Part shown: positions 21,818 to 32,509 of the stretch, piece after piece
Layout of the letters: each line of letters starts with the position of its first letter
Numbering within the stretch: the stretch's first letter is position 1
NCBI GenBank assembly: GCA_028571685.1
Contig: CM053141.1
Coordinates: 71,223,833 to 71,287,832 of the forward strand
Direction of reading: 5' to 3'
DNA: 64,000 bases
DNA from: Heterohyrax brucei
Taxonomy: Eukaryota; Chordata; Mammalia; Hyracoidea; Procaviidae
Translations under genes and position numbers: made by a program
Notes under the pieces: generated by a model
The model's input: the letters and a program-made list of their open reading frames with translations, nothing else
Databases searched by the model: none
Told to the model about the DNA's origin: nothing

Positions 21818-22375
21818 TGTCTTAGTCATCTAATGCTGCTGTAACATAAATACCGCAAGTCGATGGCTTTAACAAACAGAAGTGTTATATTCTCTCACAG
21901 TCTAGCAGGCAAGAAGTCCAGATTCAGGGCAACATTTCCAGGAGGCTTTCTCTGTCAGCTCTGGAGGAAGGTCCTTGTCATCAATCTTCCACTGAACTGG
22001 AAACTTCTCAGTGCAGGAATCTGAGTCCAAAGGACACACACTCTTCCTCTTCGTTCTGTTGGTAGGATGTCCCCCACTCTCTGCTTCTTTTCATCTCATG
22101 TGAGATAAGAGGGAGCACAGGCCACACTCCAAGGAAACTCCCTTTATATTGGATCAGCAGTGTGACCTGGGTAAGAGTATAATATCCCCACCCTAATCCT
22201 CTTTAATGGAATCTAATCTTGCCTCATTAACCACAGGCAGAGTTTAGAACTTAGAGCACATAGGAAAATTATATCTGTCACAGAATGGAAGAGAGCCACA
22301 CAATACTGGAAGTCATGGCCTACTCAAGTTGACTTATGTTTGGGCAGGGGATGGGACACAGTTCAATCCATGGCA
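21818..22375 (-). mobile_element. MaLR-type solo LTR
   Basis: On the plus strand it starts TGTCTTAGTCATCTAATGCT and ends GACACAGTTCAATCCATGGC, the reverse of an MLT1-like LTR. Closely related to 25518-26238 and 43048-43556. No internal region adjoins it. Confidence 0.75.
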
Positions 22376-23290
22376 ACCAGACTGTGATGAAAGTGTTAAA
22401 TGTAAAGAAGACTGTTCTGAAGAAGGAAAGAGAGCTTTCCATCAGGGCAGGCAGGAATGACTTTCAGGAGCTGTGTTGTCTCAGCAGGATTATGAGGGAT
22501 GGATGGAGATCCAGTGTATGGAAAGGGGGTGCAGGACAATTTAGGCAAAATGAAGAGGGTGCCCAGAAATGCAAGGACAGGATAGCCCGAGGTCTTTCCA
22601 GTTTGCGAGTGAACCAGTCTGCTGGATCCTGGGTTCTCGTATGGGATGAACTGTGCACAACATGTGGGGCTGGACTGTGAGGAGGGAGTGAGCACCAAGG
22701 CACAGGTGTGCAGAGAGCACCACTTCCCTGTCTGCAGTTTGCAAAGAAAGAAGTGTACAAACAGTCTGGCACAGTATTCAGTTCAGCCAGCTTAAAATAA
22801 TTTCCTTCCTACTGTGCACTAATCATACAAAGACTTTAAAGTAAAAGTGAACTAATTAACATTGCCAGCACACTGACCTCATTTCTTCTTTTTGGTTATT
22901 TCATAAACAAGTGCTGTGGAACTTCTCTACTAAGAGGTCACTGATTTTTCAAAAGAAGTTTGCTAACTGGTGGTAAGCCAACCCCGTGGGCCAGGCTGAG
23001 CTGAGCGCAGGTAGCACTCAGCATAGCCAGCTGGATCCACCAGGTGGCAGGCTTCACAGTGCTTACCCCTTCTGTGTCCAGTTCGGTTGCAGATATTCGG
23101 CATTTGTTTACTCGTTCGTTAGTGTTTCCAAGCAAAAGTTTGTACTCTGCATCTTTTGTCTCTGTATTACTTCTTAAGAAAGCTTGTTTCAGTGTATTTC
23201 CATAAGTCCAATGAACTGTTCTCTAGAGCCCCCCTATTTAGAAACAAGAGATGTGGGTTTAGTTTTTTCAGGGGAAAGAGGATATTTCTA
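22376..23290. other. MAST4 intron, unique sequence
   Basis: A cluster of overlapping frames at 22396-22772 on both strands has no family resemblance. No transposon recognised. Confidence 0.45.
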
Positions 23291-23300
23291 CGAGCCTAGT

Positions 23301-23324
23301 CAAAGCCAGCCAAGTGCCGTCCAG
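23301..23324 (-). mobile_element. 24-nt micro-insertion of a SINE/RTE-like tail
   Basis: Contains AGCCAAGTGCCGTC, the reverse of GACGGCACTTGGCT, flanked by GCCTAGT at 23294-23300 and 23325-23331. Confidence 0.6.
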
Positions 23325-23369
23325 GCCTAGTAATGCACTCTAATTTAGCAAGCCCTAATCTTAGTATGG

Positions 23370-23541
23370 TAAACCCTGGTGTTGTAGTAGTGGTTAAGTG
23401 CTACATCTGCTAACTAGAAGGTTGGCGGTTCAAATCCGCCAGGCACTCCTTGGAAACTCTATGGGGCAGTTCTACTCTGATCTGTAGCGTTCCTATGATT
23501 CAGAATCTACTCAACAGCAGTGGATTTGGTTTGTTTTTGGG
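23370..23541 (+). mobile_element. AfroSINE, sense, with 13-bp target-site duplication
   Basis: A full copy from AAACCCTGGTG to GGTTTGTTTTTGG. AATCTTAGTATGG (23357-23369) and AATCTTACTATGG (23542-23554) flank it with one mismatch. The flank also abuts a second SINE. Confidence 0.93.
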
Positions 23542-23552
23542 AATCTTACTAT

Positions 23553-23720
23553 GGGGCTCTGGTGGTGGTGGTGGTTAAGCCCTTGGCTGCTAACCAAAAG
23601 ATTTCTAGTTCAAATTCACCAGCCACTCCTTAGAAATATTATCAGACAGTTCTCCTGTGTCTTGTTGGGTTACTATGTATTGGTATGGACTCATTGGCAA
23701 CAAGTTTTTCTTTGGTTTAG
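23553..23720 (+). mobile_element. AfroSINE, sense, second in tandem
   Basis: GGGGCTCTGGTGGTGGTGG head, GGCTGCTAACCAAAAGAT, TGGTATGGACTCATTGGC tail. It directly follows the duplication of the preceding copy. Confidence 0.88.
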
Positions 23721-23949
23721 TCTCCCTGTTTTCTGATGATAAATGTTCAGTATTTATGTTTATGTTAAACAACGTTTATAATATTTTTATAGCTCTTTAG
23801 TATCTTCTTGACACTCTGATAATTTGTCAATTGTGTTAGCCAAGTCCCTAGTTCACTCCTAGCCACTATTCAAGTACAAGCCCTGTGCCCTGTTGGACAC
23901 AGGCGAGGTGGAGAGGATCAGGGTTTTCCCTGCCCATAAGGAACATGAT

Positions 23950-24110
23950 TTGGTAGGAAGAGCACTGGAGGTGAGCAGACAGAAAAGCCAGGCTTGGGCT
24001 CTTCTGTGGGCTCCGTAAGCTCAGTGTCTCCGAATCTGTTGTATTTACCTATAAAGTGAAGACGATAGTCCCTTTCTGCCTCATGGAGATGTTCTGAAAG
24101 AAACAACTCT
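23950..24110 (+). mobile_element. MIR-like SINE
   Basis: GAGCACTGGAGGTGAGCAGA, GTGTCTCCGAATCTGTTGTA and TGCCTCATGGAGATGTTCTG follow the MIR order with low identity. Confidence 0.5.
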
Positions 24111-25106
24111 CATTCACTGGTCGTGAACATAGAGTAAGAGAACGTATGCTTTAAAAATAAAAATGTGCTTTTAAGATGCTGGTGGTATGGTAAGTTTCTT
24201 GCAGATAAAGTCACAAACATCAATGCTGTATTATTTTAGAAGAGGTTAGAATTTCATATGGTCTCAAATGGTTCACATGATGTCCAGAAAACCGTAGTGG
24301 TCATTATGGCTGGGTGTGTCCGTGCCCAGTGAGACTGTGGGAAAGGCTGGGAAGGACTGGAATTAAAGTCCTTGAAAGGTGAACTGCCAGCCAAAGAAAG
24401 CTGCCAGCTGAGGCACACGGGAAAAACGAAAAGGTCCACATACCCTCAGTCTGCTTGTAAAGAGAACTCCTATTCTAAAGGACCTTCTTGGGCAGAACTT
24501 ACATACTTAAAAGTGACATTTTCTGTTTAAAGCATTGATAGAATACCAATTTATACTACTAGATGAAAGTTGATTTCTACACTATCATGTAGACTGTATA
24601 ACTTATTCTTTAAAAAATGAAAAAAGTAAAAGTTATCTCGTTCAAGTTCAAATCCATTTATCTAAAATAGTTCATACAAATAAGACATTAGGTATGGGAT
24701 TATGTATTCTTAATATATGAGGAACTCAAATCATTAATAAAATACTAAGACTTTCCAGTACTAAGATGGATGGAGCCAGTAGTTCCCTAAAGAAATGCAA
24801 ATGACCAAAATAAATAAGAGGAGTGTCCAGCCTTGTTAATAGTCCAGGATCCAGAATTAAGACGAGATATGACTTTTACCTATAGTATCAATAAGTTGTT
24901 TATTAGTAATACTCAGTTCTGACAATCCTTTGATAAAATAGGTATCACGGGTTGCTGGCAGGAGTAGAAATTGACAAAACCTTTCTGGAAAACAGCATGT
25001 CAGTATGTACTCAGAAACATTAAAAACTTCATATTGACCTTTTTACTTCATTTTATCTGGTCCAATTACATAAGCTCTGGAAAACGTTAGAAATTAGGAC
25101 AATGAC
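24111..25106. other. MAST4 intron, unique sequence
   Basis: AT-rich. No gene or transposon recognised. Confidence 0.5.
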
Positions 25107-25515
25107 TGAAGGATTGTTGTTGCTGGGTACCACCCAGACAGTTCTCACTCTTTGTGACAACAGAATGAAACCCTGCCCAGCCCTGTGCCGTCCTCACAGT
25201 CACTGCTGTGTCAGTCTGCCCCGGTGAGGGTCTTCCTCTTTTTGACTGATTCTCTACTTTATGAAGCATGATATCCTTAAGTCCTTTTCCAGTGAGGGAG
25301 CCCTCCTAATAACACATCCAAAAGGCATGAGACAAAATCTCACCATCCTCCCTTTTAAGGAGGCTTCTGGCAGCCCATGGTCTATTCAGTGTTCTTTGCT
25401 AGGACCACAGTTCAAAGGCGTCAACTCTTCTTTGATCTTCCTCATTCACTGTCCAACTTTCACATGCATGTGAGGCGATTAAAAACACCATACGTTGGGT
25501 CAGGCACACTCAGTC
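25107..25515 (-). mobile_element. RTE-clade LINE, 3' fragment, antisense
   Basis: Plus-strand reading shows GTTGTTGCTGGGTACCACC (reverse of the RTE end), GAGGGTCTTCCTCTTTTTGA, GTTCAAAGGCGTCAACTCTT and TGTCCAACTTTCACATGCAT, all antisense to the 3' coding end and UTR of the afrotherian RTE. An LTR starts immediately after it. Confidence 0.75.
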
Positions 25516-25839
25516 TTTGTCTTAGTCATCTAGTGCTGCTATAAATGAAATATCACAAGTGGATGATTTTAACAAAGAGAAATGTATTGTCTAACAGTCT
25601 AGTAGGCTAGAAGTCCAAATTCAGGTTGTCAACTCCAGGGGAAGGCTTCCGTCTCTGTTGGCTCTGGAGGAATGTCCTTGTCATTAATCTTCCCCTGGAC
25701 TAGGAGCTTCCCCACACAGGAGCTCTGGGTAAAAAGGACATGCTCTGCTCCTAGTGCTGCTTTCTTAGTGGTATGAAATACCCAACTCTGCGTACTTCCA
25801 TTTCTTTTAAGATAAAAGGTAGTGCAGGTCGTGTTCTGC

Positions 25840-26005
25840 AAATCCAGGTGGTGTAGTGGTTATGTGCCAAGCTGCTTACCCAGAGGTTGGCCATTCGAAT
25901 CTACTAGGTGCTCCTTGGAAAGCTGATGGAGCAGTTCTGCTGTGCTCTATAGGGTGGTTATGAGTTAGAATCAATTCAGTGGCAATGAGTTTACTCTTTT
26001 TTCTT
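25840..26005 (+). mobile_element. AfroSINE, sense, inside an LTR
   Basis: AATCCAGGTGGTGTAGTGG head, GGTGCTCCTTGGAAAGC, GAGCAGTTCTGCTGTGCTCT, AATCAATTCAGTGGCAATG tail. Confidence 0.88.
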
Positions 26006-26070
26006 AGCCGTGTGCCATGGAAACTCCCTTTATGGTGCGTCAGGGATATAACCTTAGTAAGGGTATTGCA

Positions 26071-26098
26071 TGGTGACTCTCGACGGCACTTGGCTGGC
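26071..26098 (+). mobile_element. 28-nt micro-insertion of a SINE/RTE-like tail
   Basis: Contains CTCGACGGCACTTGGCTGGC and is flanked by exact copies of AAGGGTATTGCA (26059-26070 and 26099-26110). Comparison with the LTR at 21818, where the site reads through without it, shows that it is an insertion. Confidence 0.85.
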
Positions 26099-26238
26099 AA
26101 GGGTATTGCAATCCCACCAGAATCCTCTTTAATGTGAAGTTATAATCACAAAATGGAAGAGAGCCAACAGTACTGGGAATCATAGCCCAGCCAACTTGAC
26201 ACAAGCACTTTTGGGGGGACACAATTCAATACATGATA

Positions 26239-26569
26239 GTCCTCAAAGTGGCATTTTTTTTCTTTTTAACACTTTAAAGCAGTCTTTTGTAACATATTTG
26301 CTCATTGCAGTGCATTGTTTGATATTTTGACTGCTACTTCCATGGGAACTGATTGTGAATCCAAGTAAAAATGAAATCTTTGACAATTTGAGTATTTTCT
26401 CCATTTATCATGACATTGCTGATTTATGGATAAGGATATGTATTTCTGTTCTCATAAGTCAAAAAAATGGGTAACATTAGCAATAGGGAAGTAGTTAAAT
26501 ACATTTTAATTCACCTATCTGATGGAAAAATATTATGCAGAAAACAGCCTAACCAAGGCAAAGTCATAG
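26239..26569. other. MAST4 intron, unique sequence
   Basis: AT-rich. Nothing recognised. Confidence 0.5.
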
Positions 26570-27298
26570 AGGTTTGACAGACACGTCCAAACTCCTTAGG
26601 GAACCAAAGGTCTGCACTGAGGGTTGGGACCATGGTCCTAGGAGATATATATCTCAGTTCACACAACATAGTTTATAAAGAAAATATTCTACATCCTGCT
26701 CTGGTTAGTTACATCTAGGGTCTTAAAAACTTGTGCATAGCCATCAGAGATACTCTGCTGATCCCACTCTTCTGGAGCAAAGGAGAAGGAAGAAAATCAA
26801 AGGCACGAGGGAAAGGTAAATCTAAAGGGATAATGGACCATAACTACCACAGCCTTCACCAGTCTGATGGTAGCATGACTAGACGTGCCCAACTACCATC
26901 ACCGGCTACTCTGGTAGGGGCCGCAATAAAGGGTCCTGGACAGAGATGGAGAAAAATGTAGAACAAAATTGTAACTAAAATAAGTTGGACTTAACTGGTG
27001 TGACAGAGACTGGAGAAACCCCAAGAGTATGGCCCTTGTATACCCTTTTAACTCTGTGTTAAAGTCATACCTGTGTTCACACTTCAGCCAGAGACTAGAA
27101 GGGCCCATAAAACAAACTGAGACTAAATGAGCATACCAGCCCAGGGGCAAGGACGAAAACCGTGATTAGTAAGGGGATAGTGTTAACTTTCTGTAGGTTG
27201 GCAACCGACATCGACATCACAAAACAACATATGTGTTAATTGTTTAATGAGAAACTCATGTGCTCTGTAAACCTTTATCTGAAGCACAATAAAAAAAA
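26570..27298 (+). mobile_element. L1 3' UTR of afrotherian type
   Basis: GACCATGGTCCTAGGAGATA, AACATAGTTTATAAAGAAAA, AGAGACTGGAGAAACCCCAA and TGTTTAATGAGAAACTCATG, ending in CAATAAAAAAAATT. The segment is non-coding and 5'-truncated. Identification rests on recollection of elephant-type L1 3' ends. Confidence 0.7.
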
Positions 27299-27299
27299 T

Positions 27300-27935
27300 T
27301 GCACAGACACAATAAAGAAGCAACATACTATATCAAGAAATGTAATACAGGAGTCCCAACAACCACAAAACCAAACCTGAAAAAGGTGAAAAATCAATTC
27401 ACAAAGAAGAAAGTCGCAGAACAGATTAATAAGAACAACAGAGAAAACATCAACACAAAAATAAACATCTCACAATGGCAGCAGTGAACACATACCTACC
27501 AATAATTACATTGAATGTGAATGGACTGAATGCTCCAGTAAAGAGACATCGAGTGACATCTTGGATTAAAAGACATGACCCATCTATATGTTGCCTACAA
27601 GAAACTCACCTTAGACTTAAAGATAGGAACAAACTGAAAATCAAAGGATGGAAGAATATATATCAAGCTAACAATGAACAAACAAGAACAGGTGTGGCAA
27701 TTCTAATCTCAGATAAAATCGATTTTAATGTAAAATCCACCATCGTGGACAAGGATGGACACTGTTACTGAAAGTTTCAATACACAAGCAGGACTTAACA
27801 ATTCTAAATATTTATGCACCTCATATTAGAGCCCCTAAATATGTCAAAGAAACACTGACTACACTCAAAAAGGAGATAGATCACTCCACAATAGTAGTAG
27901 GAGACTTCAACATTGGGCAGATTGTCTGGAACAAG
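27300..27935 (+). mobile_element. L1 ORF2 start: endonuclease domain, broken
   Basis: From 27475 the frame encodes 98 residues: LNVNGLNAPVKRH, SICCLQETHL (catalytic Glu) and KIKGWKNIYQANN, typical of the L1 APE-type endonuclease. It then stops. GDFN coding sequence persists near 27900 in a shifted frame. The rest of ORF2 is missing. Confidence 0.85.
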
Positions 27936-28106
27936 GCTCAATTAAAAAAAAATTACACAGAAAAAATGCCATTTTTAAAGAATTAATGATGAAGGAAAAC
28001 TTTACCAAAATTATTTATGGTGGGGGGAAAAAAACAGAACCCAGAAAACAAAACTATAAATACAGTAAGATGAAAGTTATTTTTATAAGATGTGTGTGTG
28101 TGTGTA

Positions 28107-28231
28107 TAACCCACTGCCATCAAGTCGATTTCAACTTACAGGACAGAGTAGAACTTCCCCACAGAATTTACCAGGAGGCGATTCCAACTGTTGACTTTTT
28201 GGTTAACAGGTGTAGCACCACTGGGGTTTCC
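28107..28231 (-). mobile_element. AfroSINE, antisense, internally shortened
   Basis: CACTGCCATCAAGTCGATTT, GGACAGAGTAGAACTTCCCC, GGTTAACAGGTGTAGCACCA. It is followed by a (TA)n run and, at 28257-28286, by a stray CGACGGCACTTGGCTTTTGG tail piece. Confidence 0.85.
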
Positions 28232-28247
28232 GTATATATATATATAT
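28232..28247. repeat. (TA)n microsatellite
   Basis: Eight TA units between a SINE and a SINE-tail fragment. Confidence 0.9.
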
Positions 28248-28289
28248 GGAATATAGACTCGACGGCACTTGGCTTTTGGCTTGGCTAGA

Positions 28290-29187
28290 CACATATACAT
28301 ATATATACAAATATATACTTGTATACGTACACACATATCTTTAAATGTGCATATTTATACATGCTTGTAAAAAGACCAGAAAGAAATTTGTTGAACTAGT
28401 ACCAGTGGTATCAAAATGATAGGCTTCACAATGATATGTATATTTTTTTTAACTTACACTTTTTCTTTTCTTCTTATAATGCGCCTGTGTTACTTCACAA
28501 ATCAAGGGAAACAAAATAGACATTAACATTAAAATAGTCACTCCCTCTTCCTTTGGCCCCCTGACGATGCCACCACACTTAACGCCCCATCAGTTGGCAC
28601 CACTTAGAGCTGAGTTGCTAGGTTCCCCCCCACCGCCTCCCCCCCCCCCCCACGGAGGCCTGTAAAAAAGGCTCTTCTCTTACCTTGTGTATTTTTCAAG
28701 GTAATCAGGCCATTTCTGACTTTGAAAGGACATGTTTCTCCCCTGGTTATTAAGAAATTCACAGAGAGGTAATTGATGCCAGGGTGACTGGGGATTCAAG
28801 CCTGTCTCCCTGCCCTGGTCACCCCTCAACCTGGCTTCTGACTCTACTGCCAAACCCACTCCTAGGGCCTGCCCAGAAAGCCTCTGTCCTGGGATCGAGG
28901 GAAAAGACACAGAAACCTACTGGGGATTCTGTCACTCACCTTGCAGGACTCGGTTAAAGAGAGGCTGTTTCACACTGGCTGGCATAAATGATCCAGCTGT
29001 ACAAGGTGACAGGTTGTGTGGAGGCAGAAGAGGAACGCTTTAAAATAGTGAAATATAAAAGTCTCATTCAATTGTGCTACTGTGTGATTTCTGGGCCAAA
29101 GGAAAACACAAAAAGGAGAAAAAAGAAACATAAATCAACCAAGAGGAGGCAGCCCTCAGGCACATTGATGCTCCATGCATATGGATG
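28290..29187. other. MAST4 intron, unique sequence
   Basis: Contains a 13-base C run at 28639-28651 within C-rich sequence. No gene recognised. Confidence 0.5.
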
Positions 29188-29189
29188 AA

Positions 29190-29405
29190 GATAACTGTTA
29201 TTTATAGAGCCCTCTCCACGTGCCATACTTGGTGTTAGCGGCTTTACAAACTTGGTCTCGTTTAATCCTCATGAGCTATATGACATGGGTGTGGTTACGT
29301 TGTTAGATGGTAAAGGAAATTGAGGAATAAGAAGGATAAGCAGTCTGCTGAGGTGTCAGAGCTCGGAAACCCAGTTCAGAAGATTCCAGAGCCTGCTCTC
29401 TTAAA
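29190..29405 (+). mobile_element. MIR SINE
   Basis: TTATAGAGCCCTCTCCACGT, GTTTAATCCTCATGAGC, GGTAAAGGAAATTGAGGAA and GAGCTCGGAAACCCAGTTC in MIR order. Confidence 0.65.
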
Positions 29406-29576
29406 TAAACATCTCACCTTCCACCCAATTTTTATGCTGTGAGGACTTCAGTGATTGAAAGTTATCTAGAAATAGGAGGACTTGCATGTCTATGCCCAAA
29501 CATATACATATGTCTCTGTCTTTGAATCTCTTTGTTCTAATCCCATTTCATCAGGGCATTTCTCTCTAATGCTATG

Positions 29577-29600
29577 TCTCTCTGTCTCTCTCTCTGTTTT
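29577..29600 (+). repeat. (TC)n tract forming the exon h polypyrimidine region
   Basis: A TCTCTCTGTCTCTCTCTCTG-type run ending 7 bases before the acceptor AG of MAST4 exon h. It doubles as the U2AF-binding pyrimidine tract. Confidence 0.75.
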
Positions 29601-29607
29601 AAAATAG

Positions 29608-29744
29608 AGTGGAAATAAGGTGTCAATCACCACTACCCCATTTGAAAACACATCAATCAAAACCGGACCAGCTAGGAGAAACAGCTATAAGAGCCGGATG
29701 GTAAGGCGGAGTAAGAAATCTAAGAAGAAAGAAAGTCTAGAAAG
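29608..29744 (+). CDS. MAST4: MAST4 coding exon h: end of PDZ domain and basic linker
   Basis: The acceptor AAAATAG ends at 29607, behind a (TC)n run; the donor GTTAGT starts at 29745. It encodes [20 protein letters not shown], which closes the PDZ domain (last strand VSITTTPF), then a strongly basic run ([20 protein letters not shown]) ending ESLE(R). The basic cluster could bind acidic surfaces or act in localisation; that is inference. Two bases of an Arg codon carry into the next exon. Confidence 0.96.
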
Positions 29745-31803
29745 GTTAGTGAAATCATGCTCTGCATTTGGTGTATACCCACGTTGGTGAAAAGTTACTC
29801 TGTACTTCATTTAAATGCTCACATATAAGAAAGATCTGTTTATAGTATGGCTCATGTATATGTATATGTTAAAGTTCATACTCATAGTATCATTTTTCAT
29901 AGTAAAAGGACTTACATATTTACATTGTAGAAGGATTTAAATTGCTGTTTGTTATATGTGGACCCCATGAAAAGCTTTTTGCTGTTTTATACGCCTCTAG
30001 GCATATTTCGGTGGAACTGGATTTGAGGAACACAATCTTCAGGCAGTTTATAAAGCAAATCTACTTTTAGTGGTGTCTTAGATTATCAAAAACCAAATAG
30101 TTACTCTTTTTTATATACGAGATGTTCTAAAATAACTGTACCTTTAAACTTCCAGATTAGCCCAATAGTAAAAGAGTTTAATTTTTTTACTGACTGAAAA
30201 TCTAACTAGGTTGTACATGTTTGCAGTCAGAGAAGTGCTAATATGTATCTGTTGTGCTCTGGGTAGATAGACACTAGCGAGGTTTGTTCTCATGTATTTC
30301 CAGTAGAATATTTCTTGTAAGGCAACTCCACATATAATAACAAAAATTCCCACCTTTTTCTGCTTGAATCTGATGCATCTGATCATATGAAGAGGATTTT
30401 TGTTAATAGGAATGTAGAAAAACAGACAAATGAAAAGAAAATGATATTTTAACTCCAGGAAAAACAAAACGTTATCAGAGAGTGAACATAATTATACTCT
30501 ACATGGCCCAGCTGTGAACAATTTTTATAATAGAAAATAAACACCAGCTTTTTATCTAACCAAGAAATTTGGTTTGAACATCTTGAAAGGACTGGATGAG
30601 AATGGGAGGTGTACTGGGGCAGAAGGCAGAAGGGGTTTCTGTCGGGGAAGTTAATCCTCATTCTTTTCTGTGGGAAATCAATATAATTCCTAAAACGAAC
30701 AACTTTTAAAAATACCAGTTTAGCACATTTTTTGGCAATAGCAAGACAAGGAGGAGAAGAAACAGCTCTAAGGGTGGAAAGTGTTTTCTTGGGAAGGGCG
30801 GTGGGGGGCGGAAGCCGAGCAGGAACGTTGCTGTTTTTCTTCAGAAGCTCATAGAACTATTTGACTTTTTAGCCCAAGTACATTTATTTCTTTGATTGCC
30901 ATTACACATACACACACTCACATTCTGGTATCCTTGTTTTAGACTGTGTTTTGTATTTTTGTTGTGTTTTAAGTCATATAGCATGCATGTTTCAAGGGGA
31001 GCTGTGTTGGAACCTTAGTGTTGAAGCTTAGCAGAGGTGAGCCGAGCTTCTGTAATGGCCCAAGAGGACAGTGCAGCCGCCGGCACCTGCCAGCTGTTCA
31101 CAGCTACGTTTCTTGCTTTAGGAGGTGCTTACTGAGCATAGACTGCGCCTTTGCTTCTCCAGCTGCTGCGGAGTATCTGCTGTGCTGCTGATCTGGTGGA
31201 CTTCGACTTTCCCCTTCTTACGTTTTCTATTGAATATATAGCCTATATTGTAGTTAGGGATAGTCAAGAGCCCACAGTGGGATCCGCCCAGCGCACAACC
31301 CTTGGTAGATAAAGCCTCTGGCCAGTGTATTACCATTAGAGAATTCGATGTCCAAGATAACGAATTTCCTTCCAGAGACTTACTTTGTATGATCTTGTAA
31401 TTAAACTGCATCAGTGTGTTAGAGGACAGGTATTCAGAAGCTTTCAGGAAACAAACATCCTCCCCACAAACCTAATAAGTATTTGAATATATTTTTAATA
31501 TATTACATATATATATTTCCCCCAACTCATCTTAAAGAGGTTGGAATTAAGACAGTCTGCATTTTATACTATCAAAAAATCAAAGAATATTCCTTTCAAG
31601 TCATAAAAATAGTCTTGGAATGTAAAAGTGGTATCCCATTGTTTAAAATCAATGGGACTGCCATCCTGTCAGTGTCTCTGACCCAGACTTGCTGAATCGA
31701 ATGCACTGGATTTATGGGGAAGCAGGAGTAATTCTGAAAATGGAATTGGGATAGAGTTGGTCTCACTTGTCTTCTGATCAGTTTCCTTCAATTTTCACCC
31801 TAG
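29745..31803. other. MAST4 intron, unique sequence
   Basis: About 2 kb with no recognised transposon or gene. Small frames on the minus strand at 30144-30661 lack family features. Confidence 0.5.
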
Positions 31804-31985
31804 GAGGAGATCTCTTTTCAAAAAACTAGCCAAGCAGCCTTCTCCTTTACTCCACACCAGCCGAAGTTTCTCCTGCTTGAACCGATCCCTCTCATCAGGA
31901 GAGAGCCTCCCGGGTTCCCCGACCCACAGCTTGTCTCCCCGATCTCCCACGCCCAGCTATCGCTCCACACCTGACTTCCCATCTG
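31804..31985 (+). CDS. MAST4: MAST4 coding exon i: Ser/Pro-rich linker
   Basis: The acceptor CACCCTAG ends at 31803; the donor GTGAGT starts at 31986. It reads [20 protein letters not shown], then [20 protein letters not shown] and [17 protein letters not shown]. The several RxxS and SP pairs are candidate sites for basophilic and proline-directed kinases. The [10 protein letters not shown] and [20 protein letters not shown] blocks recur across MAST paralogues, so this linker is more conserved than the rest of the tail. Confidence 0.95.
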
Positions 31986-32235
31986 GTGAGTAAGACCCCA
32001 GGGCTGTGACTGCAGAGAGAGGATCATCTGAGATCCTGAAGATAGGGGGCGAATTTCAGCTGAAGTAAAAGGCTAAGATGTAAACAGTGTGGGACAGAAT
32101 TTTAGAGAGATCATAAGCAGTGGCTGGTCTGGCCACTAAAATAAGAAAGGGAACGTTTTTGCTTGGGAGGTATTGCGTTTATGTTAATTGTGGTGGAATA
32201 ATTTGGAAAGAAATAATGGTTAGATAATTTGAAAA

Positions 32236-32257
32236 ATGTCAGTGATATCACTGACAT
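32236..32257. repeat. Perfect 22-bp palindrome
   Basis: Two 11-bp arms (ATGTCAGTGAT and its exact reverse complement) meet without a spacer in the last MAST4 intron, about 250 bp before the terminal exon. Confidence 0.9.
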
Positions 32258-32509
32258 ATAAGTAGAGGTTGTTGAATTGGTGATTATTTCGGTGCGTACA
32301 TTTTCACCACAATAAAATAAGACAGGAAATACTAAATCAAACCTCAGTGCAGGAGCTTTATCTGAAAAGCGTTCCTTTTATTTGTGTTAGATGCTGAGAC
32401 AATTTTCTGACCTGTCCTGACCCGTCCTGAAACGGTCTGAGCTAAAAGGGTGGAAAGGAAAAGGGAAGATGATTGTAGATACTCACAGTATTCTGTGTTT
32501 CACCCACAG

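Larger units (their letters stand above)
25518..26238 (-). mobile_element. MaLR-type solo LTR carrying two insertions
   Basis: Starts TGTCTTAGTCATCTAGTGCT and ends GACACAATTCAATACATGAT on the plus strand. An AfroSINE (25840-26005) and a 28-nt micro-insertion (26071-26098) are both recognisable because the sister LTR at 21818 lacks them. Confidence 0.8.

Noticed and set aside
22396..22772. Overlapping 100-114-codon frames on both strands as a small gene
   Set aside because: Both strands are open to similar degrees, there is no domain, no splice context and no family similarity. Likely chance in GC-richer sequence.
27475..27771. 98-codon frame as a host endonuclease gene
   Set aside because: It is the start of L1 ORF2, cut off and without a host promoter or exons.
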